Shown here one piece after another: positions 54,739 through 64,000 of a stretch of DNA of 64,000 bases (position 1 is its first letter; each line of letters starts with the position of its first letter). Below the pieces are notes generated by a model, which was not told the DNA's origin, did no database searches, and saw nothing but the letters and a program-made list of their open reading frames with translations. Position numbers and translations under genes: made by a program. The stretch lies in NCBI GenBank assembly GCA_934149365.1, contig CAKPEI010000004.1, forward strand, positions 62,001 through 126,000. The letters run 5' to 3'. Source of the DNA: an uncultured Clostridia bacterium (lineage in GTDB: Bacteria; Bacillota; Clostridia; TANB77; CAG-465).

Positions 54739-56691
54739 ATGAGAAGTTTTAAATTTAAGCGGTGGATTAGTGCTTTAATAGCAACTATTCTTTTGCTAGG
54801 AAGTGTTAATGTTGTAATTGGGGCTGATACAGAAGTGGATTGGTCAGATGTAGAGAGATATTATCCATTTAGTAGCTGGGCCGTAGACACGGGTGTTAAG
54901 TATAAACTTATATTTCTCGAAAATAACAGAAGAGAAACAACCAGGTATGAAGTTGCTAATATCTTGTTTAACTTGTCATCACTAAAAAATAACGCTAATA
55001 AGGAGTTTAGCGATATAGATGAAATTAGCCCCGCATTAAAGGAAAGAATATTAAAAGTTGCAGGAGCAGGAATTGTACAAGGGTACGATGACGGAACTTT
55101 TAGACCAAATAATAAAGTAACTAGAGCTGAATTTGTGACTATGTTAAATAAATCTAATTTATTAAAAGATGTCAAAGCTAATAATCAAAATGTTAAATTT
55201 ATTGATATTAGTGGGCACTGGGCAGAAAAAAATATAATTGACATAGCAAAAATAGGTATAGTCACTGGAAAGGGAAATGATAAGTTTTGCCCAGAGGAAA
55301 ACATAACCCCACAGGAATTACTTATTATATTGGATCGATTAGTGTCACTTAAATGTATATCAGAGGAAAAACTAGTAACCACAATAACGGATACATTTCA
55401 AAGTAAAAGATATGGTGAAAAAGAACAATATATAATTGAGGTGATGTATAGTCAATTTGATAAGGTACAGAATGATATAATACACGTATGGCCATATAAT
55501 AATTACTATAATGTTGAAAATTGGCAGGAAAAGGCAACATATAATGACTTGCTGTATGCTATTTATTTTTCTACTACCAGAAAAGCTAATATAGAAGATA
55601 TATTGCCAAATGGAGAAAGTAGAATAGATAGGATGATAAGGTATATGTTCGAGGTTCAGGGCCTTGAAAATAATAAGGAAGCATATATAAATAACTCTAT
55701 TAATATGAGAAATTTGCTATATTTTGTTATTGCTTCTTACCAATTTGAAACCAGTGAAGCTAAAAGTTTGAATAATATTCCTTTCAAGGCAAAATCATCC
55801 GAGGGATTAGAATTTTCAAATGCAAATGAGCTTTCACCTACAGATATGGGAGCACTCATTTCGGCATCACTTTTCTATGTGGATAATATACCATACTATG
55901 AAAATAATAAAATGTATTTTCCTATGGATGCACCAGTTACTAAATATATGCTTAATTACACTATATTAAGGCTTCAAAAAAGGTATAATATTTTTGGAAA
56001 TATGGTGGGAAGCGAGTTGAAAGAGATGTTTGGAGAGAATGCAAACGGCTTTGAAACAGATCTTGGTAAATTGCCATATAATTATTATCAATATCCTTTT
56101 GTGGTAAAAGAAATACCTAAAGAAGTATATGAAAGACAATTTAAAGTTGGCGACGAAGGAATGTATACACCTCTTCAATGTTATGGACAATTTTACGAAT
56201 ATGAAGATTATACAAGATATACCGCTAGGAAGTATTATAATACAATACTTAATGTCGATTATAGAACGCTCAATATTGATAGTTTTGTAAAAGAAGTTAT
56301 GAATTATTCAATATCAAGTGAGCAAGAAGTTAGGGCATATGCGGAATATGTAATAAATAATCAGATTATACTCAAAGGAAAAGGAGAACTCATTCCTGGA
56401 ACGATATATTTATCCTCTCCATTTACTCATATGAGAGCGGTAATAAGATTTGATATTGTGTCAGCACTTGACAGAACCAATTTACTATATAAAGATTTAA
56501 GTTATTGTTCACAGGAAGGACAATTGCTTAATGTTGAATATACAAAAGATAGTTATGAATTAGCATATGATGTTATGCTTTCAGGTGTATATGACATTCA
56601 AGAGTGGAAAATAGCAGGGTATAGAATATATACTGAACCCGTAATAGTAAGCTATTATTATAATGGATGTGGAATAACACAGATGCCTTAA
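54739..56691 (+). CDS. SLH-domain surface protein
   Basis: A 650-residue protein. The ATG at 54739 has AAGGAG eight bases before it (GTG 54730 is in the ribosome site). A signal peptide (ALIATILLLGSVNVVIGA) is followed by two to three SLH modules: the ones at ~105-135 (VQGYDDGTFRPNNKVTRAEF) and ~155-200 (FIDISGHWAEKNIIDIAKIG) match well. The last ~160 residues (YYNTILNVDYRTLNIDSF) are paralogous to the C-terminus of the 47376 product. SLH modules bind pyruvylated wall polymers, so this protein should sit on the cell surface and could hold other parts of the system. It has its own promoter and terminator. Confidence 0.88.
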   Translation: MRSFKFKRWISALIATILLLGSVNVVIGADTEVDWSDVERYYPFSSWAVDTGVKYKLIFLENNRRETTRYEVANILFNLSSLKNNANKEFSDIDEISPALKERILKVAGAGIVQGYDDGTFRPNNKVTRAEFVTMLNKSNLLKDVKANNQNVKFIDISGHWAEKNIIDIAKIGIVTGKGNDKFCPEENITPQELLIILDRLVSLKCISEEKLVTTITDTFQSKRYGEKEQYIIEVMYSQFDKVQNDIIHVWPYNNYYNVENWQEKATYNDLLYAIYFSTTRKANIEDILPNGESRIDRMIRYMFEVQGLENNKEAYINNSINMRNLLYFVIASYQFETSEAKSLNNIPFKAKSSEGLEFSNANELSPTDMGALISASLFYVDNIPYYENNKMYFPMDAPVTKYMLNYTILRLQKRYNIFGNMVGSELKEMFGENANGFETDLGKLPYNYYQYPFVVKEIPKEVYERQFKVGDEGMYTPLQCYGQFYEYEDYTRYTARKYYNTILNVDYRTLNIDSFVKEVMNYSISSEQEVRAYAEYVINNQIILKGKGELIPGTIYLSSPFTHMRAVIRFDIVSALDRTNLLYKDLSYCSQEGQLLNVEYTKDSYELAYDVMLSGVYDIQEWKIAGYRIYTEPVIVSYYYNGCGITQMP

Positions 56692-56696
56692 ATTGT

Positions 56697-56728
56697 AAAA
56701 ATGCTGCAGATTCTTGCAGCATTTTTTT
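56697..56728 (+). terminator. Terminator of the SLH-domain gene
   Basis: AAAAATGCTGCA (56697-56708) pairs with TGCAGCATTTTT (56715-56726) around a six-base loop, followed by more T. Confidence 0.93.
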
Positions 56729-56799
56729 ATATATCCATTTAAATAATATGTAGAAAAAATACAAATAAAATCAATCAAAAAGTGTAATGCATTTTTCTA

Positions 56800-56808
56800 T
56801 GATATAAT
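56800..56808 (+). promoter_or_regulatory. Extended -10 promoter of the AI-2E family gene
   Basis: TGATATAAT, with TATAAT at 56803-56808, 25 bases before the ATG; no strong -35. Confidence 0.5.
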
Positions 56809-56833
56809 CACCATAATATATAAAGGTGAACGT

Positions 56834-57907
56834 ATGATAGATTATAAAAAAACAACATTAAATATATTAGGATTATTTGCAATATCCGCATTAATATTAA
56901 TTGGCCTTTTGTGTGGTGTGTTTTTTTGGCCTTTTTTAATAGCAATAATTGTATCTATAATTTTAGAAAAAGCAGTGGAATATGTGGTTAAAAATACAAA
57001 AATATCAAGAAAAATTGTAGGGACAATTATTGTAATTTTATTTTATGCATTGATTGCTTTTTTAATATATTTACTAGTTTCCAAACTTATAAAAGAAGCA
57101 TTTTCAATAGCAATAGATTTACCGACTGTTTTTGAATATGTTAAAGAAAAATATCAAGTATTATATAATAAATATATGAGTGCTATGAATAATATCCCAG
57201 ATACAGTAAGTGGCAAAATATATGAAATAGGAATGGACTTTTTATCAACTATATCTAAATATATAACCAAGTTTTTTAACAGTACCATTAATTTTATAAT
57301 GTTCATACCAAATATTTTTATATATGCAGTAATAACGTTACTTGCTACATTATTCTTAGTTACAGACAGAAGAAAGCTTTCCATGTATGTACATGATGTG
57401 TTTCCTAAAAAATTTGTAAGAAAAATAAATAATATATTTAAAGAAACAGTAACTTCAATATCACAATATCTAAAAGCACAAGGTATAATGATGTGTATCA
57501 CATTTATAGAGCTATTAATTGCTTTCTTTATTTTAAAGCAGGAATATCCATTTACGCTTGCCGTGGTCATTGCTATTATAGATGCTCTACCTATATTAGG
57601 AGTGGGAAGTGTATTAATTCCATGGGGAATATATGTAGCTATAATGGGTAATATGAAATTAGCAATAGGATTACTAGTAACATATGCAATAATAATTGTA
57701 GCAAGGCAACTAATTGAACCAAGAATTGTAAGTAGTAATTTAGGGGTTCATCCATTTGTGACATTGATAACAATGTATATAGGTTTTAAATTATTTGGGT
57801 TATTTGGACTTATTGTAGGACCAATAGTTATGGTAGTATTTAAAAATGTTTTTTCACAACTTTTCGAACAAGGATATTTGAAAAATATGATTGTGTATAA
57901 AAAGTAG
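56834..57907 (+). CDS. AI-2E family membrane permease
   Basis: A 357-residue protein with about seven to eight membrane helices in the family's arrangement: a pair at the start (LFAISALILIGLLCGVFF), another around 65-85, and the C-terminal group. The family signature is found in YLKAQGIMMCITFIELLIAFF, then IIDALPILGVGSVLIPWGIY and GLFGLIVGPIVMVV. Members transport or sense varied small compounds (including sporulation YtvI-type members), so the substrate is unknown. AAGGTGAACG lies just before the ATG. Confidence 0.9.
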   Translation: MIDYKKTTLNILGLFAISALILIGLLCGVFFWPFLIAIIVSIILEKAVEYVVKNTKISRKIVGTIIVILFYALIAFLIYLLVSKLIKEAFSIAIDLPTVFEYVKEKYQVLYNKYMSAMNNIPDTVSGKIYEIGMDFLSTISKYITKFFNSTINFIMFIPNIFIYAVITLLATLFLVTDRRKLSMYVHDVFPKKFVRKINNIFKETVTSISQYLKAQGIMMCITFIELLIAFFILKQEYPFTLAVVIAIIDALPILGVGSVLIPWGIYVAIMGNMKLAIGLLVTYAIIIVARQLIEPRIVSSNLGVHPFVTLITMYIGFKLFGLFGLIVGPIVMVVFKNVFSQLFEQGYLKNMIVYKK

Positions 57908-57957
57908 CAGAGGCTTACTTTATTCATAACACTATAACCGCTGCTACTCGAGTATAC

Positions 57958-58455
57958 TTAATAGCTAGAAGGAGGCTCTACAAAAGTGTTTTCAGGAGCT
58001 GTAATTTTCTTAATTGTTTTTACTTTTATTATAGGCATATCAGTTTGGTAAAAACCTTTTTCTATAACTCCAGTAACTTCAACCCATTCTGATTCTAAAA
58101 GTTCAGATGCTTCATCATAATTGCATAAAAAGCCAACGACTTTCTCATTCCCAGAGAGTATCATATTTCTTGCACAAACAAAGTAGCTATCTTTAAAGTC
58201 TGGCATTGTAAATACGAAACCAGATATGCTAACAGTTTTACCAACGTTCTCATCAATGTGTTCATGAATATCTTTTAACATATTAGTAAAATTACTTTCA
58301 GTTATATTATAATCAAAGGTATCATTATAAATAGTTACATTGGAATTTTTTTTGTTAAATACTCCAAGTTCTAGACATATTGCTATAATTACAGCAATTA
58401 TTGCAACAAAAATCATTACTTTTTTTATATTAAGTTTAAAATTACATACAAACAT
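57958..58455 (-). CDS. TIGR03943-like OB-fold membrane protein
   Basis: A 165-residue protein with a membrane helix (~13-31, VMIFVAIIAVIIAICLELGV) and an outer domain that matches the C-terminal part of TIGR03943 (DUF1980): KTVSISGFVFTMPDF, SYFVCARNMI, WVEVTGVIEKG and TAPENTFVEPP are in the right order. The family's usual partner, a permease, is not next to it, and the Cys pair in the family's aRfvIxCC segment is absent. Its role is unknown, perhaps metal-related. AGAGGTGAG precedes the ATG on the minus strand. Confidence 0.65.
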   Translation of the reverse strand: MFVCNFKLNIKKVMIFVAIIAVIIAICLELGVFNKKNSNVTIYNDTFDYNITESNFTNMLKDIHEHIDENVGKTVSISGFVFTMPDFKDSYFVCARNMILSGNEKVVGFLCNYDEASELLESEWVEVTGVIEKGFYQTDMPIIKVKTIKKITAPENTFVEPPSSY

Positions 58456-58513
58456 ATCTCACCTCTAAATGTTATTATTTACTAAATATTATGCAGGTAA
58501 AATTAATATATGC

Positions 58514-58547
58514 AAAAAAACAAGCCCTAAATTAGAGCTTGTTTCTT
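58514..58547 (-). terminator. Terminator of the 58552 gene
   Basis: AAACAAGC (58518-58525) pairs with GCTTGTTT (58537-58544). On the minus strand the hairpin is followed by a run of seven T, so it serves the minus-strand gene. Confidence 0.85.
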
Positions 58548-58551
58548 TCAA

Positions 58552-59127
58552 TTAATTGTAGTCTTCCTCCTCATCATTACAATCTTCGCAATTGTATTTG
58601 TCAACAGGATCTTCGCACATGAATAATATTTGTGAGATGTCATAGTCTTTAACATATACAAGTGCTTTTTCCCAGTATGGATAATCTGCAAATTCTTTGC
58701 CCTCAATACTTTTTTTGCCGCGTTCTTCACCTTCAATAGTAAGACCTATGGTGTTCAACTCATTTAAAAAGTATCTTATTTTTTCAGGATACCTTACAAG
58801 ATCTTCTGGTGTAAGATTAGCATCAAGTAAAATGCACAAAGCACCATTGTAAATTTCCCAGTCAATACGATATCGATACATAAAGCTGTAGGCAAAGTTG
58901 ATTACTTCTGCAGTATGCTGAATGCCGAAAATATCTATGAGTTTTGGAGCAATAGCTTCTTTAGGTAAAATACCATAATCATGGATTGCTACTTCACTTT
59001 CATGGTAGATTAAATCTACAGCTTCTTTCTCTGTTAAACCATAGCTCCGAAGACTGATCAAAGCCTGATTGACATTTCCAATGGTTACACCAATTACCAA
59101 TGGGTTAGTGGATAATTCTTTACACAT
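58552..59127 (-). CDS. Hypothetical protein (acidic C-terminus)
   Basis: A 191-residue soluble protein. Helix-prone segments (LISLRSYGLTEKEAVDLIYHES, PEDLVRYPEKIRYFLNEL) are followed by a Cys-containing acidic tail (NCEDCNDEEEDYN). Arginine codons include CGG, CGC and CGT, in contrast to the AGA-only pattern of its neighbours, suggesting a different origin. It diverges from the 59332 gene, which shares this codon bias. I do not recognise a family. AGGAGG precedes the ATG. Confidence 0.7.
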   Translation of the reverse strand: MCKELSTNPLVIGVTIGNVNQALISLRSYGLTEKEAVDLIYHESEVAIHDYGILPKEAIAPKLIDIFGIQHTAEVINFAYSFMYRYRIDWEIYNGALCILLDANLTPEDLVRYPEKIRYFLNELNTIGLTIEGEERGKKSIEGKEFADYPYWEKALVYVKDYDISQILFMCEDPVDKYNCEDCNDEEEDYN

Positions 59128-59237
59128 ATAAAATACCTCCTAATATAATTATATATAGATTTTTATGTCTTGTACAGTTACATTATAGCATTAACAAAGA
59201 AAAAAGTCAACAAAGTATACATAATTTATATACATAA

Positions 59238-59266
59238 TTGACAAATATTGCCTCAAATGTTATAAT
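59238..59266 (+). promoter_or_regulatory. Promoter of the 59332 gene
   Basis: TTGACA (59238-59243) and TATAAT (59261-59266) with a 17-base spacer: a perfect sigma-A promoter in the divergent gap. Confidence 0.85.
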
Positions 59267-59331
59267 ATTAATGTGTGTTATGAAAAAACGTGTTTATATA
59301 AATAATTTTGTGTAAAGGAGGATAAAGGGTA

Positions 59332-60327
59332 ATGAGTGGCATTATCACGAGAGAAGACGTTATTAAAGATAAAATGATTGACATTAAAGAAGATAATTAC
59401 TTAGTACAACTTTTTAAAGTAGCAGAAGAAGTAAACATAGGTGGTGAAATAGAATTACAAAATAATTTTACTTTTGCGGCTATGAGAATGGTTGAAGCAG
59501 CGCTTGAAGAGCGGAGCATGATAACCTTTGAGACTGTGAATAAGGGAATACAAAACGTATATTATGTTGTAGAACTTTATTTGAAAGGGTTCAGTGATGA
59601 TAAGCCGTATATGGGGCTTGAGGAATTTCTTTTGCTTGTAAAAGCGAATAAGGCAGATCAAATAATAGAAGAAGCGAAAAAAACATTTGAACTGCGGATA
59701 AACCGGTTAAAGAAAATAATAAGCAAGTCAAAAAAGAAAATTCCTTGGGGTGATATACATTATATGGGAACAAGAGAGCTCTTAGAGGAAATTGATAGTG
59801 ATCTAAGATATTGTTTTAACTTTCCTACAACCCCGGCAAATCTCAGGAATTTTTATTTCGGAAGTTATCATGATCTTTGCAAGCCGGTAATGATTACTAA
59901 ACCAACAGGTATCATATCACTTGAAAAGGTAGTATACGGGCTTTACAGTGAACTTCGTATCTTGACTAAATTTGATAGAAAAGATATAGACTGGATATGT
60001 AGAAAATACATAGAAAGTATTCAGCTTGAAGTTCCGTTTAATTTGTTCGAGCGGGTGATTAACAACTACTTGTTTGCTACTTTGTATTCTGACGCTCCTG
60101 AAAAATTGCAGATATCTAAAATTGATGCAAGCCTTATAATTCGGGAGATAAAGATGGGAGCTTTAAATTCAGAGGAACTTATTAAAAACTTTATAGAAAG
60201 ATATGAATTTAAAGATTACGAAATAGCATATTTGAAAAAATATGGCGCTCATCTTCAAAAAAGACTCGATAGTTTGAGGAAGAGCAATTACTTTGGCGAG
60301 TTATTTGTTATAACTAAGCCAAAGTAA
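59332..60327 (+). CDS. Hypothetical helical protein
   Basis: A 331-residue soluble protein with mostly alpha-helical predicted segments (AMRMVEAALEERSMITFETV, IIEEAKKTFELRINRLKKI, LYSELRILTKFDRKDIDWIC). No motif was recognised. CGG codes at least five arginines, against almost none in surrounding genes. The ATG has AAGGAGG before it, and a strong promoter and a strong terminator border the gene, so it is a self-contained unit. With the divergent 58552 gene it may be a small acquired module. Confidence 0.72.
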   Translation: MSGIITREDVIKDKMIDIKEDNYLVQLFKVAEEVNIGGEIELQNNFTFAAMRMVEAALEERSMITFETVNKGIQNVYYVVELYLKGFSDDKPYMGLEEFLLLVKANKADQIIEEAKKTFELRINRLKKIISKSKKKIPWGDIHYMGTRELLEEIDSDLRYCFNFPTTPANLRNFYFGSYHDLCKPVMITKPTGIISLEKVVYGLYSELRILTKFDRKDIDWICRKYIESIQLEVPFNLFERVINNYLFATLYSDAPEKLQISKIDASLIIREIKMGALNSEELIKNFIERYEFKDYEIAYLKKYGAHLQKRLDSLRKSNYFGELFVITKPK

Positions 60328-60333
60328 TTTAAG

Positions 60334-60370
60334 AAGACTAATAATTAAATATTATTGGTCTTTTTTTTTT
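60334..60370 (+). terminator. Terminator of the 59332 gene
   Basis: AAGACTAATAAT (60334-60345) pairs with ATTATTGGTCTT (60351-60362) with one wobble, followed by a long T-run. Confidence 0.92.
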
Positions 60371-60380
60371 ATGCTATATA

Positions 60381-60389
60381 TGATATAAT
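60381..60389 (+). promoter_or_regulatory. Extended -10 promoter of secA
   Basis: TGATATAAT with TATAAT at 60384-60389, 55 bases before the ATG. Confidence 0.55.
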
Positions 60390-60443
60390 ACCGTAAGTAT
60401 TTGCTATATTTGTATGTGGCAATAAATGGAGGTAAATATACAA

Positions 60444-63212
60444 ATGGGAATAATCGAAAAAATAATAGGAACGTACAGTAGTAGAGAAATAAAAAAGATA
60501 CTACCATTAGTAGATAAAATAGAAGCTTTAGATGAAACTATGCAAAAGCTTTCTGATGCAGAATTAAAGGCAAAAACAGATGAGTTTAAGAAAAGACTTG
60601 CAAATGGTGAAACTTTAGATGACATATTAGTTGAAGCTTTTGCTGTTGTTCGTGAAGCAGCATATAGAGTTCTTAATATGAAACACTTTAGGGTGCAGCT
60701 TATTGGTGGAATAATATTACATCAAGGAAGAATTGCTGAAATGAAAACAGGTGAGGGAAAAACTTTAGTTGCAACTTTACCTGTGTATCTTAATGCACTT
60801 ACAGGTAAAGGGGTTCATGTTGTAACTGTAAATGATTACTTGGCATCTCGTGATAGCGTTTGGATGGGAAAAGTGTATAAATTTTTAGGGTTAACAGTAG
60901 GACTAGTTGTTCCATCCATGTCTCCTAAAGATAAGAAAAAAGCATATGCCTCTGATGTAATTTATGCAACAAATAATGAACTTGGTTTTGACTATTTAAG
61001 AGACAATATGTGTATGTCAAAAGAAGATATGGTTCAAAGAGAGCTTAATTATGCAATAGTAGACGAAATAGATAGTATATTGATAGACGAAGCCAGAACT
61101 CCACTTATAATATCTGGTATGGGAGACAAATCTACTGATTTATATGAAAAAGCAAACAAGTTAGTAAAGAAAATGACACCAAGAGTAATTGTTGAGGGCA
61201 ATGATAAGGAATTTGATGATGATAATGAGAAGTATGACTATGTAGTAGACTTAAAAGCTAAAAGTGTATCCTTAACAGAAAAAGGTACTAAAAAATGTGA
61301 AGAGTTCTTTGGAATTGGAGAACTATCTGATATGGATAATATGGAAATATCTCATCATATAAACCAAGCATTAAAAGCATATGGAATTATGAAAAAAGAT
61401 ATTGATTATATAGAAAAAGATGGTGAAATACTTATAGTTGATGAGTTTACTGGACGTATAATGGAAGGTAGAAGATATAGTGATGGACTTCACCAAGCTA
61501 TAGAAGCAAAAGAAGGAGTGAAAATAGCAAGAGAATCAAAAACACTTGCTACGATAACATTCCAAAATTTCTTCAGGTTATATTCTAAGTTGTCTGGTAT
61601 GACAGGTACAGCTAAAACAGAAGAAACAGAATTTAAAGGCATATATGGACTTGACGTTATAGAAATTCCAACAAACAGAGAAACAATAAGAATAGATAGA
61701 AATGATGTAGTGTATAAAACTGAAAGAGGAAAGTATAACGCAATAGTAGAAGACGTAAAGGAAAGCTATGAAAAAGGACAACCAGTTCTAGTTGGTACAG
61801 TATCAATAGAAAAATCTGAAATACTAAGTAAAATGCTAGATAAGGAAAGAATTCCACATAAAGTTTTAAATGCAAAATATCATGAAAAAGAAGCTGAGAT
61901 AGTAGCACAAGCTGGTAAGTATAAAACAGTTACAATAGCAACTAACATGGCCGGAAGAGGAACAGATATTTTACTTGGAGGAAACGCTGAATTCTTAGCA
62001 AAAAGGAAATTGCTAGGAAAAGGTATAGATCCAGAAAAAATAGAATTTGCATCTGGTTATGCTAATACTGATGACGAAGAGCTATTACAAATAAGGAAAG
62101 AGTATAAAGAGTTAGAGAGTGAATTTAAAAAAGAAATAGATGAAGATAAGAAAAAAGTAATTGCTGCTGGTGGTCTTAAAATAATTGGTAGTGAAAGACA
62201 TGAATCAAGAAGAATTGATAACCAGTTAAGAGGTAGATCTGGAAGACAGGGGGATCCTGGTGAAAGCCGTTTCTACATTTCACTTGAAGATGATCTTATG
62301 AAATTGTTCGGGGGAGATACAGTAGCTACTGTTGCAAATACAATGCAACTTCCAGAAGATATGCCAATTGAGATGGGTATTCTAACAAGAGCTATAAGAA
62401 CTGCTCAAAAAAGAGTAGAAGGTAGAAACTATAGTATAAGAAAAAGTGTGCTTGAATATGACGATGTTATGAACAAACAAAGAGATGTAATATATAAACA
62501 GAGAAAACAAATTTTAGATGATGAGTCTGTAGAAAATGATATTATGAAAATAACTAAGGCTCAGATAAATAAAATTGTAGCTGAGCATATGGCACATGTA
62601 AGACATTCAAGTGAAATTGATATGGAAACGTTTGCACTTGCACTATATAACTTATTTGGAAAAGAGCAATTGGTTACGTTAGAAGATGTTGAAAATGTGG
62701 ATATGAACGAAACATTTGAGACAATATTTGCAAAAGTAAAAGACATATATCAAGATAGAATAAAAGAATTTGAGGAAAAAGGTGCAATAGAAGCGTACAG
62801 GAAGATAGAGAAATACATATTACTAAAAACTGTAGATGAAAAATGGATGAATCACATTGATGATATGGCACATTTAAAAGAAGGAATTCATTTAAGAGCA
62901 TATGGTCAAAGTAGTCCAGTAGATGCATACAAAATAGAGGGCTTTGATTTGTTTGAAGAAATGAATGAAGCTATACAAGAAGATGTTTTGAAAGCAGTAT
63001 TTACAGTTAAGTTTAATAGATCTGATGTACCTGTTAAAGAAAATGTAATTGATGCAAACTATGAGAAGCAAAGTGTATCAGCATTTTCTGATAATAATTC
63101 TACTCCAGCTCCAAAAGAACCAATTAGAGTTGCAAAGAAAGTTGGAAAAAATGAACTTTGCCCATGTGGTTCAGGGAAAAAATATAAATATTGTTGCGGC
63201 AAGGAGCAATAG
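60444..63212 (+). CDS. secA: Preprotein translocase ATPase SecA
   Basis: A 922-residue ATPase that drives export through SecYEG. The ATG at 60444 is chosen; ATG 60426 in the same frame is part of the ribosome site (ATGGAGG). Motifs in order: [14 protein letters not shown] (Walker A, ~102), the [13 protein letters not shown]alker B region, the preprotein cross-linking domain, [36 protein letters not shown], and [11 protein letters not shown]. The C-terminus is the zinc-binding tail [17 protein letters not shown]. This is the main housekeeping SecA. It would serve the secreted proteins of the window. A weak hairpin follows. Confidence 0.98.
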   Translation: MGIIEKIIGTYSSREIKKILPLVDKIEALDETMQKLSDAELKAKTDEFKKRLANGETLDDILVEAFAVVREAAYRVLNMKHFRVQLIGGIILHQGRIAEMKTGEGKTLVATLPVYLNALTGKGVHVVTVNDYLASRDSVWMGKVYKFLGLTVGLVVPSMSPKDKKKAYASDVIYATNNELGFDYLRDNMCMSKEDMVQRELNYAIVDEIDSILIDEARTPLIISGMGDKSTDLYEKANKLVKKMTPRVIVEGNDKEFDDDNEKYDYVVDLKAKSVSLTEKGTKKCEEFFGIGELSDMDNMEISHHINQALKAYGIMKKDIDYIEKDGEILIVDEFTGRIMEGRRYSDGLHQAIEAKEGVKIARESKTLATITFQNFFRLYSKLSGMTGTAKTEETEFKGIYGLDVIEIPTNRETIRIDRNDVVYKTERGKYNAIVEDVKESYEKGQPVLVGTVSIEKSEILSKMLDKERIPHKVLNAKYHEKEAEIVAQAGKYKTVTIATNMAGRGTDILLGGNAEFLAKRKLLGKGIDPEKIEFASGYANTDDEELLQIRKEYKELESEFKKEIDEDKKKVIAAGGLKIIGSERHESRRIDNQLRGRSGRQGDPGESRFYISLEDDLMKLFGGDTVATVANTMQLPEDMPIEMGILTRAIRTAQKRVEGRNYSIRKSVLEYDDVMNKQRDVIYKQRKQILDDESVENDIMKITKAQINKIVAEHMAHVRHSSEIDMETFALALYNLFGKEQLVTLEDVENVDMNETFETIFAKVKDIYQDRIKEFEEKGAIEAYRKIEKYILLKTVDEKWMNHIDDMAHLKEGIHLRAYGQSSPVDAYKIEGFDLFEEMNEAIQEDVLKAVFTVKFNRSDVPVKENVIDANYEKQSVSAFSDNNSTPAPKEPIRVAKKVGKNELCPCGSGKKYKYCCGKEQ

Positions 63213-63261
63213 TACAAAAAAGTTAAGAGCGTAACAACTAATAGTTAGATTGAAATAAAAT

Positions 63262-63297
63262 AAAGGTGTGAACATTTATATTGTGTTGGCACCTTTT
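63262..63297 (+). terminator. Possible terminator of secA
   Basis: AAAGGTG (63262-63268) pairs with CACCTTT (63290-63296) around a 21-base loop. The T-run is short, so it is a weak candidate. Confidence 0.45.
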
Positions 63298-63324
63298 AAA
63301 CTCTAATAGAATGGAGGTATAACA

Positions 63325-64000
63325 ATGGAAGAAAATAACAATAATATTGTAATTTATCAAACTGATGATGGAACGACAAAAATAGCTGTAAAACTAGAAG
63401 ATGAAACAGTATGGTTATCACAACAACAGATGGCTTACTTATATGATACGACTAAACAAAATATAAGTTTGCATATTAAAAATATCTTTGATGAAGAAGA
63501 ATTAGACATAAATTCAACTGTCAAGGAATTCTTGACAGTTCAAAAAGAAGGAAATCGAAAAGTTGAAAGAAAAGTTAAATATTACAATTTAGATATGATT
63601 ATATCTTTAGGATATAGAATAAAATCAAAAGTTGCTACTAATTTTAGAAGATGGGCGACTGAAAGATTAAAAGAATATATGATTAAAGGCTTCACTATGG
63701 ATGATGAAAGACTTAAAGGTAACGGTGGCGGTAATTATTGGAAAGAATTGCTTGCTAGAATTAAAGATATAAGGTCATCTGAAAAGGTATTATATAGACA
63801 AGTTCTTGATTTGTATGCGACTGCTGTAGATTATAATCCTAAAGACAGTAAATCAATTGAATTTTTTAAAATTGTTCAAAATAAACTTCATTATGCTGTC
63901 CATGGACATACAGCACCTGAAGTAATATATGAAAGGGCAAATTCTGATAAACCTTTTATGGGATTAACTACTTTTAAAGGTGATTTGCCAGTAATGAGTG
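63325..64000 (+). CDS. RhuM-family protein (partial, 3' end outside window)
   Basis: The frame is open from the ATG at 63325 (GGAGG nine bases before it) to the window end, giving 225 codons so far. Family pattern: TVWLSQQQMAYLYDTTKQNISLHI, a helix-turn-helix-like start, then YYNLDMIISLGYRIKS, NFRRWATERLKEYMIKGF and, further on, FFKIVQNKLHYAVHGHTAPEVI. These are typical of the RhuM 'virulence' family (PF13310), which is frequent in accessory regions and has no proven function. It starts behind secA with its own ribosome site. Confidence 0.85.
   Translation, partial: MEENNNNIVIYQTDDGTTKIAVKLEDETVWLSQQQMAYLYDTTKQNISLHIKNIFDEEELDINSTVKEFLTVQKEGNRKVERKVKYYNLDMIISLGYRIKSKVATNFRRWATERLKEYMIKGFTMDDERLKGNGGGNYWKELLARIKDIRSSEKVLYRQVLDLYATAVDYNPKDSKSIEFFKIVQNKLHYAVHGHTAPEVIYERANSDKPFMGLTTFKGDLPVMS

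Overview
The window is AT-rich DNA from an endospore-forming, low-GC Firmicute, most likely a member of the Clostridia. Arginine is mostly coded by AGA, ribosome binding sites are strong (AGGAGG or AGGTGA), and TTG and GTG starts are common. Sporulation and germination genes are present: a bofA-like gene, gerW/ytfJ, a gerA-type cluster and dacF. The species cannot be told from the sequence alone.

Layout. (1) Positions 1-11.4 kb hold a type IV secretion (conjugation-type) neighbourhood: an M23 peptidase cut by the window edge, four small membrane-anchored proteins, a secreted 3D/C39/SleB-like wall enzyme, an S1-domain protein, a replication-relaxation-like winged-helix protein, a DUF4143 ATPase behind 23-bp direct repeats, and a VirD4/TraG-like coupling ATPase on the minus strand. 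No relaxase, integrase or VirB4 lies inside the window. (2) Positions 11.5-29.4 kb are mostly core genes: pth, a polysaccharide deacetylase, rplU-rpmA, a DUF1016 nuclease pseudogene, trpS, obgE, a bofA-like gene, galE, recA-recX, a purine nucleoside phosphorylase, scpA, DUF2953-gerW, a gerA-type cluster with a frameshifted gerAB, and dacF. (3) Positions 29.5-56.7 kb hold a large Tad-like envelope system. It has a CpaB-like SAF protein, two ParA/MinD-fold proteins with degraded P-loops, a membrane-anchored TadA/CpaF ATPase and a double TadB/TadC membrane protein. These are followed by at least eight pilin-like or adhesin-like membrane proteins of two or three related families and by three large surface proteins: a 1497-aa Gly-rich adhesin, a 1928-aa repeat protein and SLH-domain proteins. 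(4) Positions 56.8-64 kb hold an AI-2E family permease, a TIGR03943-like OB protein, two unknown divergent genes with different arginine codon use, secA, and the start of a RhuM-family gene.

The most striking structure is a perfect 272-bp inverted repeat (36250-36521 and 38068-38339). It covers the 5' region and first 47 codons of two facing pilin-like genes. Their 3' terminators also match as an inverted repeat, and the coding middles differ. This looks like an invertible or gene-converting pilin cassette inside the Tad-like locus. The pilin-like proteins have no recognisable prepilin leader, and no prepilin peptidase or secretin gene is in the window, so the assembly mechanism may be unusual.

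Other notable points: the L27 gene lacks the Firmicute N-terminal extension, and the Prp protease gene normally beside it is absent. The dacF ribosome binding site lies inside a hairpin. A consensus recA promoter carries two LexA-like dyads. Gene inactivation is seen in a DUF1016 nuclease (nonsense codon) and in gerAB (one extra A).
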